Positions 58,901 through 64,000 of a stretch of 64,000 bases of DNA are shown here, piece after piece. The notes under the pieces are model-generated. The model made no database searches. It was given only the letters and a program-made list of their open reading frames with translations, and was not told where the DNA came from. Location of the stretch: contig NW_019775791.1 in the NCBI RefSeq assembly GCF_001039355.2, positions 670,038 to 734,037 of the forward strand. Direction: 5' to 3'. The stretch's first letter is position 1. Every line of letters begins with the position of its first letter. Both the position numbers and the translations under genes were made by a program. The stretch comes from Lingula anatina. Its lineage: Eukaryota; Brachiopoda; Lingulata; Lingulida; Lingulidae.

Positions 58901-59693
58901 AACTGCAGAGAACCAAGGAGAAGGCCCCAGCTTGCAGTGGGAAATAAACCAGAAGTTTATGGGCAACGGCAGCACCATGCAAATCTTCACAATGGCCATG
59001 TCCTGTTCTGTGTGCAGAAAGTCCTTCAAGTCAAAGAGGGCCCTAGAAAGTCATGAGAAGACCCATGGGAGTGCTGACCCCCCTTTCCAATGTCAGCTCT
59101 GTGGATTTGAGGCCAAGTTTTACTACACTATGGACATCCATATGAAATCTACCCACGAGAACACAGATAAACGGTGTGACCATTGTGGAGAAAACGTACC
59201 AGATCATAACATACAGCAACACATGCAGCTAGTCCATGAGGACATGGCTCATATTTGTGGAGAGTGTGGGAAACTTTTCTTCAGTCAACAAAAACTGAAT
59301 CTCCACATTTCTCAGTCCCACAGTGCCAAGGAGGTGTTGACTTGCCCGTATGATGATTGCAGCACTGAATTAAAAAAACAGCAGTTGGCATCTAAACATG
59401 TCCAGGTTGTACACTACAAGATAAAGCCTTACCATTGTGATGTCCCGGGCTGCGGCAAGTCATTTGTAAGTCAAACCACATTAAACAGCCATCTTCTGGT
59501 GCACTCCGGGGATAAGCATCACACGTGTAAGTTTTGTCAGCAACGCTTTCGTACAAACTGGCAACTGAAGGTGCACATGCGTCGACACACAGATGAGAAG
59601 CCGATTAAATGTGACCAGTGTGACTATCGCTGTCGTCAGAGAGCCTCGTTGAACTGGCACATGAGAAAACACAGACAGCATTGCGTGTCTTGA
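55940..59693 (+). CDS. C2H2 zinc-finger protein, ZNF653/ZNF276-like
   Basis: Four exons: 55940-56208, 56566-56722, 56953-57089, 57368-59693; GT-AG, phases agree, 962 residues. The ATG sits in a strong context (ccaccaccatgg). Near the N-terminus GAGRPKKY (29-36) is AT-hook-like. A long Ser/Thr/Pro-rich middle follows, then a basic block with TFCEFRFTDRHLVQPK and PKRYSPRKRQEPIPGTC, then an acidic run ELDEEEEEEEQ near 677-687. Eight C2H2 fingers occupy about 734-959; the last (CDQCDYRCRQRASLNWHMRKH pattern) closely matches the RQRASLNWHM finger of vertebrate ZNF653/ZNF276. Likely a nuclear DNA-binding regulator. The third finger (CDHCGENVPDHNIQQHMQLVH pattern) is short in its loop. The last 2 kb is repeated downstream, apparently an assembly error, so the true 3'UTR continues after 61821. 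Confidence 0.92.
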
Positions 59694-59793
59694 AGTACAG
59701 TGGAGAGGAATGCAGTAGACGCACTTTACTATTACTATGCAAGGAACTTTTTCTTTGTGCCATATTGAAGAGTCATTGAATATTGTTAATTTA

Positions 59794-59794
59794 N
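59794..59794. other. Single-N contig join
   Basis: Sits exactly between two near-identical 2027-base segments (57767-59793 and 59795-61821), the same configuration as at 6073. Confidence 0.9.
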
Positions 59795-61821
59795 ATCAAC
59801 AGCTGCACCAGCCGTTGCCACGGCAACTTCTGGTTATTTATCCCAGCAGCTCAGCACCAGCAAGTTATCCCAGCCAGTGTCCAGTATGGTGGACCAGGTG
59901 GGCTTCCCTGTCATGATGGCCACTGGGATAGGCTCCTATGCTTCAGTTAACCAAGCCATCCCATTGCTGGCAATACCCACCTCTTTCAGTCCAAATATTC
60001 CCAGTGGCACAGCAGCCTGGTCAGTGCCAGTGAACAATTACAGTAATAGCCAGTCTTCCAGCAGTAACATTACCATGTCAGGGACAGCAGACTCTCCCAG
60101 TGGTTTACCGTCCTCAGTGACAGTACGGGAATTGATATATGGAGATCACACTGGTCAGAGAGGAAGGAGAAGGAAAACCCAGTGGACACATTACACTCCT
60201 CATCTCTCTACCAGTCACCCTGCTATGGCCACTGCTGCTGTGGATACTCCGTCCAATGCCACATATGACTCTGTCCATCAGGGGCCTGTAAGCACAGCCA
60301 GAACTGCTCACAGCGCCCCGACCAGTGCCTTCACCACCACAGAGAGGTCTGCCTTGTCACAGATTGACACTGCCAAGACAAGAGATGTCCCTCTCAAACA
60401 AAAGTCAAAAATTGTTCAATACCAGTTGATGCATCCAGGGAAAGAACGAGTCACAAAAAGTGGAGTTACATTTTGTGAGTTTCGCTTCACAGATCGCCAT
60501 CTTGTCCAGCCCAAAGTCCGAGGTTATGGAGGAAAAAAGCTGTCATCCGTGCCTAAGAGATATTCTCCCAGAAAACGCCAGGAGCCTATTCCAGGGACTT
60601 GCAAATTCAAGTTGGATAAAGAGACAGGAGATCTTGTCAGAAAAGAAAGAACTTGGATGCCTCCCATAGTTCAAGATGAACAGGGCAGCAGCTATCCTCA
60701 GAATATGAACCCTGCCCAAACCACTGCAACACAGCAGCAGGTGGACCATCAGAACAATAACAGTACTCTGTCAGATCCTCACTGTGGGTCAGAAGACCAG
60801 TTTGACCTTCAAGGTCACGAGGACAAACATGCCCTAGACACTGGAGATAACATCATATGTGAGCTAGATGAGGAGGAGGAGGAAGAGGAACAGTCACAAG
60901 AAGTCAGCGGTAATGTAAGTGTGAATCAAACTGCAGAGAACCAAGGAGAAGGCCCCAGCTTGCAGTGGGAAATAAACCAGAAGTTTATGGGCAACGGCAG
61001 CACCATGCAAATCTTCACAATGGCCATGTCCTGTTCTGTGTGCAGAAAGTCCTTCAAGTCAAAGAGGGCCCTAGAAAGTCATGAGAAGACCCATGGGAGT
61101 GCTGACCCCCCTTTCCAATGTCAGCTCTGTGGATTTGAGGCCAAGTTTTACTACACTATGGACATCCATATGAAATCTACCCACGAGAACACAGATAAAC
61201 GGTGTGACCATTGTGGAGAAAACGTACCAGATCATAACATACAGCAACACATGCAGCTAGTCCATGAGGACATGGCTCATATTTGTGGAGAGTGTGGGAA
61301 ACTTTTCTTCAGTCAACAAAAACTGAATCTCCACATTTCTCAGTCCCACAGTGCCAAGGAGGTGTTGACTTGCCCGTATGATGATTGCAGCACTGAATTA
61401 AAAAAACAGCAGTTGGCATCTAAACATGTCCAGGTTGTACACTACAAGATAAAGCCTTACCATTGTGATGTCCCGGGCTGCGGCAAGTCATTTGTAAGTC
61501 AAACCACATTAAACAGCCATCTTCTGGTGCACTCCGGGGATAAGCATCACACGTGTAAGTTTTGTCAGCAACGCTTTCGTACAAACTGGCAACTGAAGGT
61601 GCACATGCGTCGACACACAGATGAGAAGCCGATTAAATGTGACCAGTGTGACTATCGCTGTCGTCAGAGAGCCTCGTTGAACTGGCACATGCGAAAACAC
61701 AGACAGCATTGCGTGTCTTGAAGTACAGTGGAGAGGAATGCAGTAGACGCACTTTACTATTACTATGCAAGGAACTTTTTCTTTGTGCCATATTGAAGAG
61801 TCATTGAATATTGTTAATTTA
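59795..61821 (+). other. 2027-bp near-identical repeat of the zinc-finger exon 4 (likely assembly artefact)
   Basis: Offset 2028 from 57767-59793. I found two differences, both synonymous: 58205 a versus 60233 t, and 59664 a versus 61692 c. The copy starts inside exon 4, lacks exons 1-3 and has no promoter. Its open frame (59877-61721) repeats the middle region and all eight fingers. An unmerged contig or haplotype overlap explains this better than a recent tandem duplication. Confidence 0.85.
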
Positions 61822-63808
61822 TTTTTCCCTTTTTTTTTTGCATCCAGACAATCCATAATTTATAATACCGTTTATTTTCACTAATGTGAAGTGTGCATAT
61901 ATCAATTTGCTTAAGATGAAAGAGACTTGCGACAATATCATGTTTGTTTAACAAATAATAATTTAAAATAATTTGTATACATTTACATATATTCTTGCAT
62001 GTATAGTGTTTATATTGCTTTGTGCCAAACTTTATAATCTTGATCATCCACTTTCACATAATGGTGCTGTATGTGGGGTTTGTACACTTCTTAAATACAA
62101 ACATGTACACATTTAGTTGTAAGCAATTTTTTTTACAAATCAAAATAATATATTGTAATTGCACATTACAATCAGTCTGTGTTCTGAAAAACCTGTCGCG
62201 GAAAATGATCTGCAGAATAATTTTACTTTAATTATGATTTGTTTTGTTTGTAGACAATATTTTTTCTTTCAAGTTTACAACTGGTGCTAATAATCTGATA
62301 AACAGTTGATATTAGCTGTGCATTTCTGCCACTTTTCATCAGAAACCAGAAGTAAAAATCTTTTTGTGAATGAGATTCAGTTTGAGACAATTTTTTTCTA
62401 TTGTATATTTGAAGGAACATGAGCTGAGGCAAATAGCCTTGAAAAGATAAGTGTGTCAGATATTAGATATGAAAGTATTAATTTGAAAAGTTATTAACTA
62501 ATACCATGAACATGTTGTTTGTAAAGATCAGTGAATTACATTCAAATTTTTGTTTGTCCACCTTGCAAGAAGAATGGTGCTCTTTGTTAAATGTGATAGT
62601 ACTTACTGGGCATGTTCACACTTAGAACAAGTATTTACTGGGCGTGTTCACACTTAGAACAAGTATTTACTGGGCGTGTTCACATTTAGAACAAGTACTT
62701 ACTGGGTGTGTTCACACTTAGGACAAGTATTTACTGGATGTGTTCACTTGGGACAGTTTCCTCCCACACGTTCTGCCCAACACTTCCAAAATTGAACATA
62801 TATTTCCCTTCACGTATGCATATGATGTGTAAAGGACGGATTGTTTTTAGTATTTCTTAGTTTTTTTGGATTGTTTTATTTCTATACTTACTGTATAGCA
62901 CTGCTGTTGTTAAAGGTCAAGTTTCTCAAGTGCAATTGTGAAAGTACAATAGTGATGGATACTGAAATTACCACACCATTTCATTATTAAAGTTTTTTTT
63001 TTATTAAAACTACAAGTACAGACTGTTAGAAATAAATTTTTTTAACTTTCAGCAATCACTTTGTCTTTGTCACTCTTTCCAAAGTAGACTATGTGTAACC
63101 CTTATACGCACCTCACACTCATGATAAAAAAATACCTTGGGTGGTATTCATACAGAGGCTCTCACAAGTTCTAAGAAAGTATAGTAATGTGATCCATCTA
63201 CTTCTAGTTTTTGCCATTTTAGACTTGCACACAGAATGAACTAATGGGCAACCTTTTAACTGCACAGAAATTTTTATTTCTGGACAAAATACAAATGATA
63301 TTAAAAGGCTTTACATTTCTGTCTCGTAAAACTTAGAAAACTACAAAATAATTAAAAATTGTGCCCAACACTGCCAGGTACTTGGATCACTAAAAAAAGA
63401 AAACACTTGGTCTACTGGGATAAAAAATGATATACTTTGAATACTGATATACTATGTAGGTAAAGTCCTTTTTTAAATACTATCATACTATTATACAAAG
63501 AATTAATTTACAAGAATACTACCTCACTAGTTAGCACTGCAACATCTGCAGAATATCAATAAATACAGGACAGTATACTATGCATAAGTTAGTTGGGCTT
63601 TTTGGCACTTCTTTAAAAATGTACACACCTAATTTACAATATACATTACAAATACTGATTTTTCTCTAGACTAGAAGAAACAATATCTGGCTTGTGCGAA
63701 ATACTTGAACTTCATGTGTTTTGATGAAGTTAGAAGTTGATTCAGAACTTCAGATATTTTGATGGAGTCAGAGGTCGACCATGAACTTTGTATTTTTTTA
63801 AAATAAAA
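61822..63808 (+). other. Probable zinc-finger 3'UTR and convergent intergenic region
   Basis: Follows the zinc-finger stop on the intact contig. An aataaa signal lies at 63031-63036, after the 32-bp minisatellite, and would give a ~1.3 kb 3'UTR. The right part would be the 3'UTR of the possible minus-strand gene ending at 63809. No other gene recognised. Confidence 0.4.
62600..62756. repeat. 32-bp minisatellite, about 4.9 copies
   Basis: Units start at 62600, 62632, 62664, 62696 and 62728, each close to ta(t/c)ttactgggcgtgttcac followed by acttagaacaag. Several substitutions separate the copies. Located in the likely 3'UTR of the zinc-finger gene. Confidence 0.9.
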
Positions 63809-63904
63809 TTAGAAATCCACCCAGAAGCTGGTAGTGGAGTCTGGTCTTGAAGATTGCAGGTCCAAAACATTGCAAGCTAATGTTGGTTTATTTGCTGGCT
63901 TGGG
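63809..63904 (-). CDS. Possible last exon of an unknown minus-strand gene
   Basis: After a minus-strand acceptor (aaatcatttcag), a 96-base frame encodes 31 residues (PKPANKPTLACNVLDLQSSR, then a Ser/Thr-rich end STTSFWVDF) and a stop. The rest of the gene would lie beyond the window's right edge. The aromatic-acidic terminus is of the kind used as a short protein-binding motif, but I cannot name the family. Chance is possible with so short a frame. Confidence 0.3.
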   Translation of the reverse strand, partial: PKPANKPTLACNVLDLQSSRPDSTTSFWVDF

Positions 63905-64000
63905 CTGAAATGATTTAAAAAATAATAATATGATGATGATGAAATTCCAATCAAAATTATACACTAAAAGTCACTGTTTCCATGTCACGATGTGACGGCA

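Noticed and set aside
59877-61721. A second complete zinc-finger gene
   Set aside because: Lacks exons 1-3, differs from the first copy by two synonymous bases and follows a single N; treated as an assembly duplicate.
1-64000. tRNA, rRNA, snRNA genes or CRISPR-like arrays
   Set aside because: I looked for tRNA box B-type text and regularly spaced repeats; the only regular arrays are minisatellites without distinct spacers, and no tRNA-like fold was convincing.

Overview
Eukaryotic (metazoan) nuclear DNA: AT-rich, with intron-containing genes, long gene-poor stretches, and many decayed transposons, foldback elements and microsatellites. The best clue to the organism is a prepropeptide with 17 amidated FWR(I/V) peptides. 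It resembles the FxRIamide-type precursors of molluscs and other lophotrochozoans, so I favour a marine lophotrochozoan (mollusc or brachiopod grade). No single gene proves this. Three single-N joins (6073, 50105, 59794) and one 374-base gap (41091-41464) show this is a draft scaffold; two of the single-N joins carry false duplications.

Layout. 1-13 kb is gene-poor and repeat-rich: a decayed CR1/L2-type LINE on the minus strand (2587-4980) and the first copy of an interspersed repeat family also seen at 15.3 and 22.0 kb. At 13.84-14.28 kb (minus) there is a candidate secreted prepropeptide ending a possible RFamide, with a TA-flanked MITE just 3' of it. 16-22.3 kb is a transposon cluster: a mariner-like fragment, a 250-bp foldback, an 800-bp element with terminal inverted repeats, and a MITE split by a 580-bp foldback. 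22.3-31 kb holds nothing I can name. At 31-34.3 kb (plus) lies the FWRIamide precursor, with a plausible TATA promoter and 5'UTR exon. 36.7-43 kb (minus) is an eight-exon gene for a secreted 444-residue protein: an N-terminal histidine exposed by signal-peptide removal, a lytic polysaccharide monooxygenase (LPMO)-like domain, a thrombospondin type 1 repeat and a CBM2-like C-terminal domain.

45.6-49.6 kb (minus) is RCC1, the Ran guanine-nucleotide exchange factor, with its first coding exon not found. 51.9-54.4 kb (minus) is a complete five-exon TBPL1/TLF (TBP-like factor). 55.9-59.7 kb (plus) is a four-exon, eight-finger C2H2 protein of ZNF653/ZNF276 type; its last 2 kb is repeated at 59795-61821 as an apparent assembly overlap. 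A possible last exon of another minus-strand gene is at 63.8-63.9 kb.

RCC1, TBPL1 and the zinc-finger gene are a housekeeping/nuclear neighbourhood, while 13-43 kb carries secreted products. Three exons in two adjacent genes (LPMO-like exons 2 and 6, and one RCC1 exon) have their 3' end plus splice donor tandemly duplicated into the downstream intron. The main novelty candidates are the LPMO-like protein, the FWRIamide precursor with its twin-cysteine leader, the possible second precursor at 14 kb, and the recurrent donor-spanning duplications.
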